Positions 1 through 8,478 of a stretch of DNA of 64,000 bases are shown here, piece by piece (within the stretch, counting starts at the first letter, position 1; each line of letters begins with the position of its first letter). This DNA comes from Desulforamulus profundi (GTDB lineage: Bacteria > Bacillota_B > Desulfotomaculia > Desulfotomaculales > Desulfotomaculaceae), in NCBI RefSeq assembly GCF_002607855.1, contig NZ_AWQQ01000116.1:2627-66626 (forward strand). The letters run 5' to 3'. The translations under genes were made by a program, and so were the position numbers. Below the pieces are notes generated by a model that made no database searches, was not told the origin of the DNA, and saw only the letters and a program-made list of their open reading frames with translations.

Positions 1-141
1 GGGAAAAAGGAAATCGCCGTCCGCGCCAAAAAGGAAGGACAGGACGCGATCCATGATGCCATTCATGAAGCTTGCAAAGACGAAGCCAGACATTGCATGG
101 CTTTCTACGGTCTCTTAAAAAGGTACTTCCCAAAGGCTTAA
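1..141 (+). CDS. Ferritin-like/rubrerythrin-family protein, C-terminal part
   Basis: Only the last 46 codons are inside the window, open from base 1 in frame 1 to TAA at 139-141. The peptide contains [18 protein letters not shown], which matches the second-helix ExxH-type metal-binding segment (DEARH) of rubrerythrin and NADH-peroxidase-like di-iron proteins. These proteins normally reduce peroxide in the cytoplasm of anaerobes. Many family members continue into a C-terminal rubredoxin domain; this one stops right after the helix (RYFPKA), so it is either a rubredoxin-less form or shortened. A 15-bp hairpin follows at 171-222. Family assignment is fairly secure, exact subtype is not. Confidence 0.6.
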   Translation, partial: GKKEIAVRAKKEGQDAIHDAIHEACKDEARHCMAFYGLLKRYFPKA

Positions 142-170
142 GATATTTACACAGGAATATACCCTTTGTT

Positions 171-222
171 AAAAATAGCAAGGGATGCTTGTTTTCCGGC
201 AAGAAAATCCCTTGCTATTTTT
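171..222 (+). terminator. Terminator-like hairpin after the ferritin-like gene
   Basis: AAAAATAGCAAGGGA (171-185) is perfectly complementary to 208-222, with a 22-nt loop. The 3' arm ends in five T. It lies 30 bp after the stop codon and the A/T flanks make it usable on either strand. Confidence 0.6.
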
Positions 223-433
223 CGGTTATAAAGAAGGTTGCCGGAAGTGGCAAATATAACAAAGACATATTCGGGCAACAGATATCAGCAAATTTGGCCT
301 GCATGGGAGGCAGCAAAAGAAATCTGTATTTTAATATATGTTTAAATATGTTATTTTTAAAATATTGATACCACAATCCCATGCACCGCATTTTCATTAA
401 CTGGTGACAACCAAAGATATGGAAAGTATCACA

Positions 434-474
434 AGAAAGCCCCCGAGAGAAAGTCTCTCCCAGGGGCTTTTTTG
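434..474 (+). terminator. Rho-independent terminator hairpin
   Basis: AAAGCCCC at 436-443 pairs with GGGGCTTT at 463-470. An inner GAGAG/CTCTC stem lies inside, and the 3' arm runs into a T tract (TTTTTT at 468-473). It sits just upstream of the Fic remnant and suggests that a transcription unit was once upstream or that a gene has been lost here. Confidence 0.6.
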
Positions 475-501
475 TATTGATAATTTATGCAAAAAATGTA
501 A

Positions 502-975
502 GAAACCAAAGGGCTAATCAAAGAGCTTCATGCCATGCTTTTCTCTGGCATCAAGACCCTGGTCGGAGGCGTCCCTGTGGTACACGGGGCTTATAAAATC
601 AAAGATAATCACGTTCTAACTGCCAACAGCCAAAGCCATCACTACATTCCAGCTACCCAAGTTCCTGTTGAGATGGAAAAACTGATCACCTGGTATAACG
701 ATAATAAGCAAATCCTTCATCCCATCAAATTATCTGCCCTCTTTCATCACCGGTTTGTTGCTATTCACCCTTTCCCCGATGGGAATGGCAGAGTGGGCCG
801 GTTGTGCATGAACTACATCCTGATGAAAAAAGGATACCCCCCGGCCATTATCCGAAAAGAAAACCGATGGGATTATTACACGGCTCTTGAAGAAGCAGAT
901 AACAACAAGCCCGAATCATTTGTACATTCCAGTAAGAAAGAGCAGCCATGGACCTTTGCTACAAGGGCAAGTTGA
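502..975 (+). pseudogene. Fic/Fido-domain protein remnant
   Basis: The open frame begins after a stop at 499. Its first in-frame ATG is at 535, but homology already runs before it (KELHAMLFSG). The catalytic Fic motif is intact: HPFPDGNGRVGR, matching HxFx[D/E]GNGRxxR. Fic proteins transfer AMP, or related groups, from nucleotides onto target proteins. The usual N-terminal part of the Fido core is missing. After LEEADNNKPESFV the sequence stops resembling the family and ends in an unrelated 20-residue tail. Both ends are therefore broken, and the gene is probably a decayed fragment although its active-site loop is complete. No antitoxin is visible next to it. Confidence 0.7.
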
Positions 976-1011
976 TTAATACAAGTTGGTTAATAAATGT
1001 TACGGTTATGA

Positions 1012-1068
1012 GGTTCTTGGTAAACAGTTCATGCGAACTGTCTACTCACCAGCCACAAGAACCGTCCC
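1012..1068. repeat. Hairpin sharing the GGGACGGTTCTTG core of the window's repeat family
   Basis: GGTTCTTGG (1012-1020) pairs with the CCACAAGAACC segment (1053-1063). Inside is the perfect palindrome ACAGTTCATGCGAACTGT (1024-1041). CAAGAACCGTCCC (1056-1068) is the reverse complement of the core of the 33-bp units found at 24.5, 27.1, 32.6, 54.5 and 56.5 kb, but the AATTCAAGTC ends are absent. The surrounding 976-1289 holds no supported gene. Confidence 0.45.
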
Positions 1069-1237
1069 TGCGGCTTCATAATTAGCACTACGGTGTCACT
1101 TTCCTCCTCTGTGACCGGTTTGGCAGGTAAGATCCTCGCTCCCTGTCTATTTACGTCGAGTGCTGTCATTTGGTACAATCTTAGTAACCCCGGAAAATTT
1201 AAGTAATCAATTTTTGACACTTATTTGGTTTCAAAGG

Positions 1238-1263
1238 CCCCGAAAAACTCAACGGTCCACGAA
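1238..1263 (+). promoter_or_regulatory. Possible SigI-type promoter upstream of sigI
   Basis: A CCCC block (1238-1241) preceded by A/G-rich sequence is followed after 18 bp by CGAA (1260-1263). SigI promoters are described as having a C-rich -35 and a CGAA-like -10, and sigI operons are often autoregulated. The match is short and could be chance. Confidence 0.25.
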
Positions 1264-1289
1264 TGTCAGTGTAGGCGGGTGATCACCTG

Positions 1290-2073
1290 GTGAAGGATCC
1301 ACAGTTGCAAGACCTCCTGGAAAAGGCCAGGGCCGGAGATAAGCAGGCCCGGGATGATCTACTCCAATCTCACCGGGCTACATAGCAGAGGTCGCGGCTG
1401 CTTACTGCGGCCGCAGGCTTTACTGGCAAAACGAAGACGAGCTGAGCGTTAGCTGCTGGCCTTCAACGAGGCCATCGATACCTTCAACCACTCTGCCGGC
1501 AAGGAGTTTCTCCATTATGCCCGGCTGGTGATCAAAAACCGGCTGATCGACTACTATCGTAAAGAATCACGACACAACCACCTCTCCCTGGAAGGATTGC
1601 CTGGCAATGAGGAAGGTCTTCCGCAGTGGGAAGCAGCTACCGCATGGCGACAGTATCACGAGGAAGAACTGGCCCGCGAGCGGGCGGAAGAAATGCTCCG
1701 CTTCGACCAGGTTCTACATACCTTTAACCTTTCACTGCAGCTTTTGGAACGGGCCTGTCCCAGGCACCGGGATACCCGGGAGATGCTGGTGCAAGCCGCC
1801 TGCGTGCTGGCCAGGGAACAGGACTTGCTGGCCTACGTTAAGCGTTACAAGCAGCTCCCTCTCCAGGAGCTGTCCCGGGCCACCCGCCTCAGCCGGAAGG
1901 TATTAAAAAGGGGACGAGCTTACATCCTGGCGTTGACCCTGATTCTCACCCATTCTGAATTCACGCACCTGCGCTCCTTGTTCTCGCTGCCACCGCCGGC
2001 TGCCTGTAGCGCCGGCCCAACGGACATGTCAAAAACGCCGGCCGGCTCTTCCAGGGGAGGTGACCCTCGATGA
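1290..2073 (+). CDS. sigI: RNA polymerase sigma factor SigI (two single-base breaks)
   Basis: The gene starts at GTG 1290 (KDPQLQDLLEKARAGDKQARDDLL) and needs one base restored near 1375 and one near 1453. With both, 261 residues are read through, the usual SigI length. The middle contains FNEAIDTFNHSAG and YARLVIKNRLIDYYRKESRH, which match the sigma region 2 signature of SigI. The C-terminal half carries the helix-turn-helix-like ELSRATRLSRKVLKRGRAYILAL. SigI directs RNA polymerase to heat- or polysaccharide-responsive genes and is held inactive by membrane-bound RsgI. The stop codon overlaps the rsgI start (ATGA at 2070-2073), so the two are co-translated. Both breaks look like dropped C residues rather than real mutations. 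Confidence 0.8.
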
Positions 2074-3389
2074 CCAAGATAAAAGGGTTAGTGGTGAAGA
2101 CGGAAGGCCGCCACATGTGGGTCGCCACCGAAGACCGGCAGTTCAGGCGGTATCCCCTTCCTGCCACAGGAGCTGCCGTCGGCCAGGAGGTGTGGGTTGA
2201 ACAGCCCGTACCCGCCGTTCCGTATTTCTCCTCCCGGGGTGCCCTGGTGGCGGGCCTGGTAGTAATGATATTCCTGGGGGCGTTCCTCTGGCAATTGGTC
2301 CCCGGCGGTACCCCTGTCGCCTACCTGGCCGTGGACATCAACCCGAGCCTGGAAATCGCCGTGGACGGTGCGGGCAGGGTGCTGGAAGTGGAACCCCTGA
2401 ACCAGGACGCCAAATTGCTGGTAAAGGGCCTTTCTCCCCGGAAGAAGGACGTCTATACCTTCCTTGACCGGATAATCCAAAAGGCCGAATACTCCGGTTA
2501 CCTCAAACCCGGACGGGATAACCTGGTGCTGGTGACCATCATGCCGGTCAGGGACGGAGCACCCGTCCCGGTAAACGCTTCCGGGGTAAAAGAAGCTGTC
2601 CTGAAAAGCCTTGCTGACCGGAACGTTAAAGGTAAGGTCGGCATTCAAAACGCCTCTCCGGAGGAACGCATCAGAGCCAGGGAGGCGGGTCTTTCGGTAA
2701 ACCACTACCTGCTCATTAACAGGGCAGTCGAAAAGGGAGTTCTGCCAGGCCTCACCGTAAAGGACAAGGCCGGCATCCAGGAGATCCTGAATCGTTTATC
2801 CGCCAGGGGCATTCAATTGGAACAGCTGGTGGTTGAATTCGGTGTCACCGCGGGACTTGGCAGCAACCAGCCGCCCCCCAAGGAGACCCTGGTTAACCCC
2901 GGGACAGTACCGCCCGGCAGTACTCAAGAAACCACCGGTAATCCGGAGCACCGGGATGCCAGGCCAGCAGAATTTCGTCCAGTGGATGAGGACGAGGAGC
3001 CAGGCGGGGACGACGACCGCCTACCGGAGGACGAGGAAGAAGCCGGCATTAAAGGCGAAGAAAAAGTTGATGAAGCGGATGAGGGTGAGGGTAATGAAGC
3101 TGGCGCGGAGGATACCCGCATAGAAGATGAAAAAGACGACGCCCGGGACCAGAGCATTGATCGTGATGGTGGTCAACCCGATGATTCTTCTAAACAAGAA
3201 CCGGGCGAAGAAGCAAAAGAAGATGCGGGCAGTGATAACGGTGGCGACGAAGACGACGGTGCCGGTGTTCTAAAAGATTCCGGCAATGAGGACGAGAGCA
3301 AGGGCGATGATCAGGGCGACGTTCGCGAGAAAGAAAAATTTTTTGATCTGGACCCCCAAATTTTTTTCCGCCCACGCACTAACCAGTGA
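2070..3389 (+). CDS. rsgI: Anti-sigma-I factor RsgI family protein with acidic C-terminal tail
   Basis: 439 residues. Residues 1-50 form the cytoplasmic anti-sigma domain (KGLVVKTEGRHMWVATEDRQ). A membrane helix spans about 57-77 (ALVAGLVVMIFLGAFLWQLV). It is followed by the conserved extracytoplasmic block YLAVDINPSLEIAVDGAGRV, typical of RsgI. In cellulolytic clostridia the outer end carries carbohydrate-binding or protease modules. Here it is instead a roughly 130-residue, very Asp/Glu-rich, low-complexity region from about residue 300 to the end. What this polyacidic tail senses is unknown; cation or wall binding is a guess. The gene overlaps sigI by four bases and is followed by a secreted acidic protein 31 bp downstream. 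Confidence 0.85.
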   Translation: MTKIKGLVVKTEGRHMWVATEDRQFRRYPLPATGAAVGQEVWVEQPVPAVPYFSSRGALVAGLVVMIFLGAFLWQLVPGGTPVAYLAVDINPSLEIAVDGAGRVLEVEPLNQDAKLLVKGLSPRKKDVYTFLDRIIQKAEYSGYLKPGRDNLVLVTIMPVRDGAPVPVNASGVKEAVLKSLADRNVKGKVGIQNASPEERIRAREAGLSVNHYLLINRAVEKGVLPGLTVKDKAGIQEILNRLSARGIQLEQLVVEFGVTAGLGSNQPPPKETLVNPGTVPPGSTQETTGNPEHRDARPAEFRPVDEDEEPGGDDDRLPEDEEEAGIKGEEKVDEADEGEGNEAGAEDTRIEDEKDDARDQSIDRDGGQPDDSSKQEPGEEAKEDAGSDNGGDEDDGAGVLKDSGNEDESKGDDQGDVREKEKFFDLDPQIFFRPRTNQ

Positions 3390-3420
3390 AAGCCAAAAAC
3401 AGAAGAAAGGGGAGGTTCAA

Positions 3421-4553
3421 GTGTTCAGGATGCGTAGCAAAAGGTTACTGGCACTGCTGGTGATGGCTGTTTTTCTGGTAGCGGTATACTCTGTGGGAGG
3501 AGGAGCTGCAGCCGCCACAGGAGGCACGTCACCGGCACCGGAAACCTCTGCCGGCCCGACTGTGCCAGGGGACACCGGCGATGACAAACCAGGCACGGCT
3601 GGTGACCAAGACAAGGATGATGAAGACCGGAATGAAGAACGGGATGCCGGCAAAGATGCGAACAAAGTTGAAGACCAGGACGAAGAGGTAGACGAGGATC
3701 AAGCAGCTCGCGAAGAGGCGGATGAAGACCTGGACCTGGACGAGGAAGAGGACGTAGGTGACAAAGACGCCGAGAAGCAAGCAAAGAGACTTGCAAAAGC
3801 CCAGGAAGACCTGGCAAAGGCCCTGAGGAAACTGGCGGAGAACCCCAACGATAAAGATGCTTACGAAGACATGGCCAGGGCCTCTGCCGCCCTGGGCCAG
3901 TGGGATCAGGTCAAAGAAGCGGCAACACAGCTCCTGGCTATAGACCCGGACAACGAAGAGGCCGGCATCTTACTCGCGGTAAGCCTCTACCGCCAGGGGG
4001 ATCAAGAGGGAGCGCTGCAACAGCTCCAGGCCATGGCCACCCAAAAGTCCGGTGACGACGACGTTTACGAACTGCTGGGAGAACTCCTGGAACTCCAGGG
4101 AGAACTGGATGAGGCGCTGGAAAAATACGAACAGGCCGCCGCTCTTAACCCCAACGACCCGGACATTTTCGCCAAGTTGAGCGTGGCTTATCAGAAAGTG
4201 GGGATTGAAGGAGTCAAGGTCTTTGTCAACGGTAGCAAGCCGCAATTCGACGTCCAGCCCCAGATCGTCGATGGGCGCACCCTGGTTCCCTTCCGGGCGC
4301 TGGCGGAAAGTCTCGGCGCCAGGTGGCCTGGGACGAAGCGACCCGCCAGGTGACAGTGTTTAAGGTGGACATCACCATCCACCTCACCGCTGACAGTCCG
4401 GTCGCCACGGTTAACGGCACTCCCGTCAACCTGGATGTACCTGCTACCATCACCGGCGGCCGGGTACTGGTACCCCTCCGGTTCCTGGGTGAGGGACTGG
4501 GCGCTAAGACCAAGTGGGATCAGCAAAGCCAGATGGTTATAGTCAGTCAATAA
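3421..4553 (+). CDS. Secreted acidic TPR protein with copper-amine-oxidase-like stalk domain (frameshifted)
   Basis: The start is GTG 3421, chosen because GGGGAGG ends five bases before it. A signal peptide (RSKRLLALLVMAVFLVAVYSVG) is followed by an Asp/Glu-rich stretch. Then come tetratricopeptide-like helices (ALRKLAENPNDKDAYEDMAR; AALNPNDPDIFAKLSVAYQK) and the start of a stalk domain (VFVNGSKPQFDVQPQIVDGR). One base lost near 4322 (GCCAGG for GCCCAGG) cuts the frame. The other frame continues without a gap as VAWDEATRQVTVF through LVPLRFLGEGLGAKTKWD to the stop at 4553, 377 residues in total. It is probably exported and wall-associated. As third gene of the sigI-rsgI unit it may belong to the SigI response. 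A perfect hairpin follows at 4575. Confidence 0.75.
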
Positions 4554-4574
4554 GTAGAGATACAGGTGCAGATC

Positions 4575-4608
4575 TAGAGGGGATACCCCCACAGGGGTAT
4601 CCCCTCTA
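4575..4608 (+). terminator. Perfect 15-bp hairpin closing the sigI operon
   Basis: TAGAGGGGATACCCC (4575-4589) pairs perfectly with 4594-4608 around a 4-nt loop. It lies 22 bp after the stalk-protein stop. The T tract is poor, so termination is inferred from the stem and its position. Confidence 0.6.
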
Positions 4609-4611
4609 CTT

Positions 4612-4695
4612 GGGTCCGATTACGGGATAGTGCGCTGTATCATTATCCTTACCGTCGTTGCCCGCTGCAGCCACAAACACCATGTTGATTAAACA
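4612..4695 (-). pseudogene. Subtilase (peptidase S8) fragment
   Basis: On the minus strand a short open stretch encodes NMVFVAAAGNDGKDNDTAHY and then PV before a stop. This matches the AAGNxG oxyanion-hole segment and following Y-P of subtilisin-like proteases. There is no upstream Asp/His region and no downstream Ser region, so only about 25-30 residues of a protease remain. It is not closely similar to the intact subtilase at 34.6 kb (KSAGNGYKTAKP there), so it comes from another gene. Confidence 0.5.
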
Positions 4696-4833
4696 AAGAC
4701 CTTACACCACTATGTTTTGGTGAACTCATTTCCTCGGCATTTTAAAAGGACAGGGGGTTTTTATTCCAGGTTAAACAGGTTATAATTAAGAATAGGAAAT
4801 ATCTGTTAACTGCATGAGGAAGGAGAGGAGAGA

Positions 4834-5415
4834 ATGGCAATCATCCCTACTAAGCAAGAAAGATATAGTTATCTGGACTATAAAGACTGGCCTACCGATA
4901 ACCACTGGGAGTTGATAGAAGGGGTTCCTTTTGCCATGGTCCCAGCTCCTTCAACGGAGCATCAACTCATTAGTGGGAATTTGTTTTTTACTATAAAAGG
5001 CCATTTAAAGTCGAGCAAAAAAGATTGTATTGTCTTTTATTCTCCGTACAACGTGCTATTACCAGAAGAAGGAGAAAGTGAAGAAAATTGCTCAACAGTT
5101 GTTCAGCCCGACCTACTCGTAGTTTGTGATAGAACGAAAATCAAAGAAAAATATTGCGTGGGGGCACCTGATTGGATTATTGAGATTTCCTCCCCTTCTT
5201 CTCCTTCCATGGACTATGTGAAAAAGTTGCACCTCTACGAGAAGCACGGGGTTCGAGAATATTGGATTATTAATCCTCAAAAGAAACACATTATGATCTT
5301 CCGGTTGAAAGAAAATGGCGAATATGATGTGCCTGAGATTTATATAGAGAGCGGGGTTGTAAAGGTTAGTATTTTTGAAGGTTTCGAAATTAAAACAGAG
5401 GATGTTTTTGTCTAA
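4834..5415 (+). CDS. Uma2 family (DUF820) putative restriction endonuclease-fold protein
   Basis: 193 residues from ATG 4834 behind AAGGAGAGGAGAG. The pattern is that of Uma2 proteins: an N-terminal DYKDWPTDNHWELIEGVPF, then VVQPDLLVVC with the PD motif, then PDWIIEISSPSS carrying the E-x-S of the PD-(D/E)xK fold. It ends with YEKHGVREYWIINP and a short beta C-terminus. Such proteins are abundant in cyanobacteria and some Firmicutes; their substrate is unknown and a role in restriction or mobile DNA is only suggested by the fold. It stands alone, between a protease scrap and the CO gene cluster on the opposite strand, and is intact. Confidence 0.8.
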   Translation: MAIIPTKQERYSYLDYKDWPTDNHWELIEGVPFAMVPAPSTEHQLISGNLFFTIKGHLKSSKKDCIVFYSPYNVLLPEEGESEENCSTVVQPDLLVVCDRTKIKEKYCVGAPDWIIEISSPSSPSMDYVKKLHLYEKHGVREYWIINPQKKHIMIFRLKENGEYDVPEIYIESGVVKVSIFEGFEIKTEDVFV

Positions 5416-5595
5416 TAGGGGTACTGTATACATAGAGCAAAAAGTTCTTTAAACCAATCACAGCCCCTCTAATAACAGGTCTAGCCCTTACAGACCATTA
5501 ACGCTTCCTTCCGGAAGGTTTAGAAAAACCGTTGTAGATACTCGACCGGAGTTACTAACTAATTAGGGTCTTATTACATGCCGGGCGAACCGAAA

Positions 5596-5621
5596 ATAGA
5601 CGTGGCACAGGCCACGTCTAT
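5596..5621 (-). terminator. Terminator of the cooS-cooC operon
   Basis: ATAGACGTGGC (5596-5606) pairs with GCCACGTCTAT (5611-5621) around a 4-nt loop. Read on the minus strand it lies 9 bp after the restored cooC stop and is followed by TTTT. Confidence 0.65.
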
Positions 5622-5629
5622 CCATTTCT

Positions 5630-6429
5630 CTAGATTTTATTTAACAGATATTGCTCCAGTTTATCTTTAATGTCCTGCACCCGGGCCACCATGGAAGGGC
5701 TCGCTTCAAAGAGGGTCTTGCCGGCAAGATCAGCGGTAACTGCTTCCGGATCGTAGGTAGAATCCCTAACAGGGGCAGGAAATCAAGGGCTTGGCGAACA
5801 CTTTCTTCCTGGCCGGGCCGAACTTTATTGGCCACGGCAAAAACCCGCTCAACCCCTAAATCCCGGGCAAATTTTACAGTGACTTTGGCCGTTTGGAAGC
5901 TGCGCTGCCCGGGCTCCACCACCACGATAAAGGCATCCACCCCTCTGGCAGTTCCCCGGCTCATGTGTTCCAGCCCCGCTTCCATGTCCACAATTACCGT
6001 GTCGTCTTCTTCCAATACCAAGTGATTTAGCAGAGTTTTTACAAAGGTATTCTCCGGGCAATAGCAGCCGCTGCCTCCGGTGGAAGTAAGACCTAACTGG
6101 AGCAGTTTAATGCCACCCTTTTGCACCACGTGTTTTTCCGGAATGTCATCCACCTTGGGATTTAAACTAAACCACTGGCCGCTGGTACCAGGTTCCGCGC
6201 CGGTTCGTTCTTTAATTAATTTTCTGTCCTGGGCAATGGTTGTAACCTGTTCCAACTCCTGTGCTGTGAAACCCAGGGCCATGCCCAGGTTGGCATCCGG
6301 ATCTGCATCCACCGCCAGTACTTTTCTACCCTCCCCGGCATACAGGTGACACAACATGGCTGATAATGTGGTCTTGCCAACGCCCCCCTTACCGGAGACG
6401 GCAATCTTCACACCGGATTGTATCGACAT
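5630..6429 (-). CDS. cooC: CO dehydrogenase maturation ATPase CooC (frameshifted near 5757)
   Basis: A MinD/ParA-like P-loop ATPase. The deviant Walker A is KGGVGKTT near residue 15 and the switch is VDADPDANLG. A further DMEAGLEH segment fits the Walker B region. CooC uses ATP to load nickel into the C-cluster of CO dehydrogenase. The frame as read ends in nonsense after PLLGILP. One T restored near 5757 (CCTACG to CCTTACG) gives YDPEAVTADLAGKTLFEASP and a natural end at 5630, 266 residues in all. It begins at ATG 6429 with AGGGGGT seven bases upstream, 20 bp after cooS, so the two are co-transcribed. Confidence 0.88.
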
Positions 6430-6449
6430 TCTGTGTACCCCCTAGATGA

Positions 6450-8373
6450 TTAGCTTAGTCCAAGAGCTTTCCTTTTTGCTTTAATTCGGTTGAGGATCAT
6501 TTCTGCTGCTTTAACGGGATCTTCTTCATAAATCAGCTTGCCGCCAAACAACCCGTCGGTGGTTACAGGGAAGTTTTCCTTTTCGGCTGTCAGTACATTG
6601 ACCACCAGTTCCGAACCGGTAACCTGGGGATTAACACCCACGTGTACGTCTACCCCGTTGGCAATAAAGTAAGTGCCAATGGATAAAGCCTTGGGATGGT
6701 GAGTTTCCGGACAAGAACCGGCAACCGGTAAATCTTTAATACCGACTCCCAGGTAGTTGGCCAGAGCATTTAAAAGGTCAGCAATTCTGGAGTTGTCGAC
6801 GCAACTACCCATGTGCAGGGCCGGGGGCAAGGCCGGCAGGCCGTTAGCCTGGCCAATGGCGGTCAAGATGTTTCGTAAACTTTCCCCGGCATATTGTACC
6901 CCATCTGGGGATAATAATCCGAACTTACCCAAAGAGTGGGCGGAGCAACCGGTGGCAACCACCAGTACATTATTTTTGATCAGTTCCATGGCCAGGGCCA
7001 CGTTTGAGCTGTCTTGTTTAACCCTGGGGTTGGTGCAGCCCACCAGGGCCACGGCTCCCAAAATCTGCCCGCCGGCAATGGCATCAACCAAAGGTTTTAA
7101 CGGGTCTTCGGCGTTAACACCTTGAGGGCTTCTACAATCTGTTCAACAGAGAACCCGGCATAGGCTTCTGTAACCTCATTGGGTATAGAAATTTTCCTGG
7201 GATCTCTCTTTTTAAAGTTGGCAATGGCCTTCCGCACAATTTCTTGGGCCGCTTCATCTGCCCGCTCGGTGCTGAACTCCACGTGGGTAGCCCCGGACAT
7301 CTTGGCATAGGGCAGAGTGGTAATGATTTCAGTATGATAGCAGCTGGCCACTGTCTGAAGGCCGGGCATGATGCACTGGATATCCACTACCATGGCCTCC
7401 AGAGCCCCTGTGATAATGGGCATTTCCTGGCTGGCATAGTTGGTGGCCACAGGAACGCCCTTGCGCATTAATAATTCGTTTCCGCTGCAGCAAACACCCA
7501 CCACATTAATTCCCTCGGCTCCTACAGCTTTGGCCTCGTCCTTAAGTTTGCCGGCCCATGCAACCACTTTCTCAGCTAACAGGGGAACATGGCCGTGCAC
7601 CGAAATATTCACCATTTCCTCTTTGATTACACCAGACGGTATTGTGCCTTAACCGCCTTGGGAGTACCAAACAGGATATCCTGAAGATCGGTGGACATGT
7701 GCAGACCGGCGTAACCGTCCACCAGTCCCATGGTGATGGTTCCCAGCAACAGGTTGGCAGGATCGGTGTCACCGCCCATTACCTGGCGAGCCATGGCTTT
7801 AGCAATTTCCAGGTGGGCGTTTACCGGCAGCAGGCCGAGTTTTTCCCAGTTCTCAACGGACTTGCTGTTGGCTCTAAATTTAAGCCAGTTTAGGGTGCCA
7901 TGTTGTTTTTGGAAATCTTCCAATGCCTTGGTGGCCACTTCCTTGGCCAGGTGATTAACATCTTTTCCTTCAGCATTTAGGCCCAGACCTTGAGCCACAG
8001 CCTTTAGTTTTGCTTCATCCTGAATGGCGTAGGGAGCTTTGCCTTCTACTGCTTCCAGGATGGCATGGGCAACCTCCCTGGCGTGCTCGGCATGACTGGC
8101 TGTCCCCTCGGTAACCGTGGTTAAAAAGTTTCTGGCTACAATTGTATCTACATTGGCGCCACAGACGCCTGCCCGGGCTCCTTTTCCTTTGGGCGCAATA
8201 CGGCAGGGTCCTTCAAGGCAGTGCTTGCAGCATACCCCGGTGGATCCAAAACCACACTGGTTCATTTTGGCTGCCCGGTCAAAGGCTGTATCGATCCCTT
8301 CCTCCCGGGCCTTGGTCAGCATTTGTTGTACACCGGTGTCCATGGACAGGTCTTTAACATCCTTTAAACCCAT
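6450..8373 (-). CDS. cooS: Anaerobic carbon monoxide dehydrogenase catalytic subunit CooS (two single-base breaks)
   Basis: Three consecutive frames (8373-7627, 7615-7097 and 7091-6450) join into 641 residues when one base is restored near 7641 and one near 7109. The N-terminus shows Cys40, Cys48, Cys49, Cys52, Cys57 and Cys71, the spacing of the D- and B-cluster ligands of nickel CO dehydrogenases. Later blocks contain C-cluster signatures (GVCCSGNELL, ASCYHTEI, ATGCSAHSLGKFG, HMGSCVDNSRI). The enzyme oxidises CO with water to CO2 in the cytoplasm. Neither acetyl-CoA synthase, CooF nor an energy-converting hydrogenase lies in the window, so the electron acceptor is not visible. CooA lies directly upstream and a CRP-type site covers the promoter. 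Confidence 0.92.
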
Positions 8374-8404
8374 CAGACATCCCCCAATCCATTTTTTCTT
8401 TCAT

Positions 8405-8445
8405 CTTATACCTATTCACCGGTGATTTCTGTAAAGTTCTTTACA
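8405..8445 (-). promoter_or_regulatory. cooS promoter with CRP/CooA-type operator
   Basis: A perfect 7-2-7 dyad, TGTAAAG-TT-CTTTACA, lies at 8430-8445. On the minus strand a -10-like TATAAG is at 8410-8405. The predicted start near 8398 puts the dyad centre at about -40, the class II activator position of CRP/FNR/CooA. No good -35 hexamer is present, as expected for an activated promoter. Confidence 0.65.
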
Positions 8446-8449
8446 AGTT

Positions 8450-8478
8450 TTAATTAAAAATTATGAATTTTTAATTAA
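8450..8478 (-). terminator. AT-only palindrome at the end of cooA
   Basis: TTAATTAAAAATT (8450-8462) and its exact complement (8466-8478) flank a 3-nt loop and contain the cooA stop codon (8475-8477). The stem is weak but leads into T-rich sequence on the minus strand. It may attenuate readthrough from cooA into cooS. Confidence 0.45.

Larger units (their letters stand above)
142..501. other. Intergenic stretch without a supported gene
   Basis: Between the ferritin-like stop and the Fic remnant I see only the hairpins at 171-222 and 434-474. A short open frame across 72-368 has no recognisable domain and overlaps the real gene end, so it is not called. Confidence 0.5.

Noticed and set aside
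72..368. 98-codon plus-strand open frame
   Set aside because: It overlaps the real ferritin-like gene end, crosses a terminator hairpin and has no domain.
1029..1220. 63-codon minus-strand frame
   Set aside because: Covers a repeat hairpin and non-coding DNA; no motif.
3421..4553. Copper amine oxidase activity for the stalk-domain proteins
   Set aside because: Only the small N-terminal-like domain is present; the catalytic topaquinone domain is absent in all four proteins.
6450..8373. cooS as three separate genes or as a selenoprotein with recoded stops
   Set aside because: The breaks are frame changes, not in-frame UGA codons, and no SECIS-like hairpin follows; one-base errors explain them.
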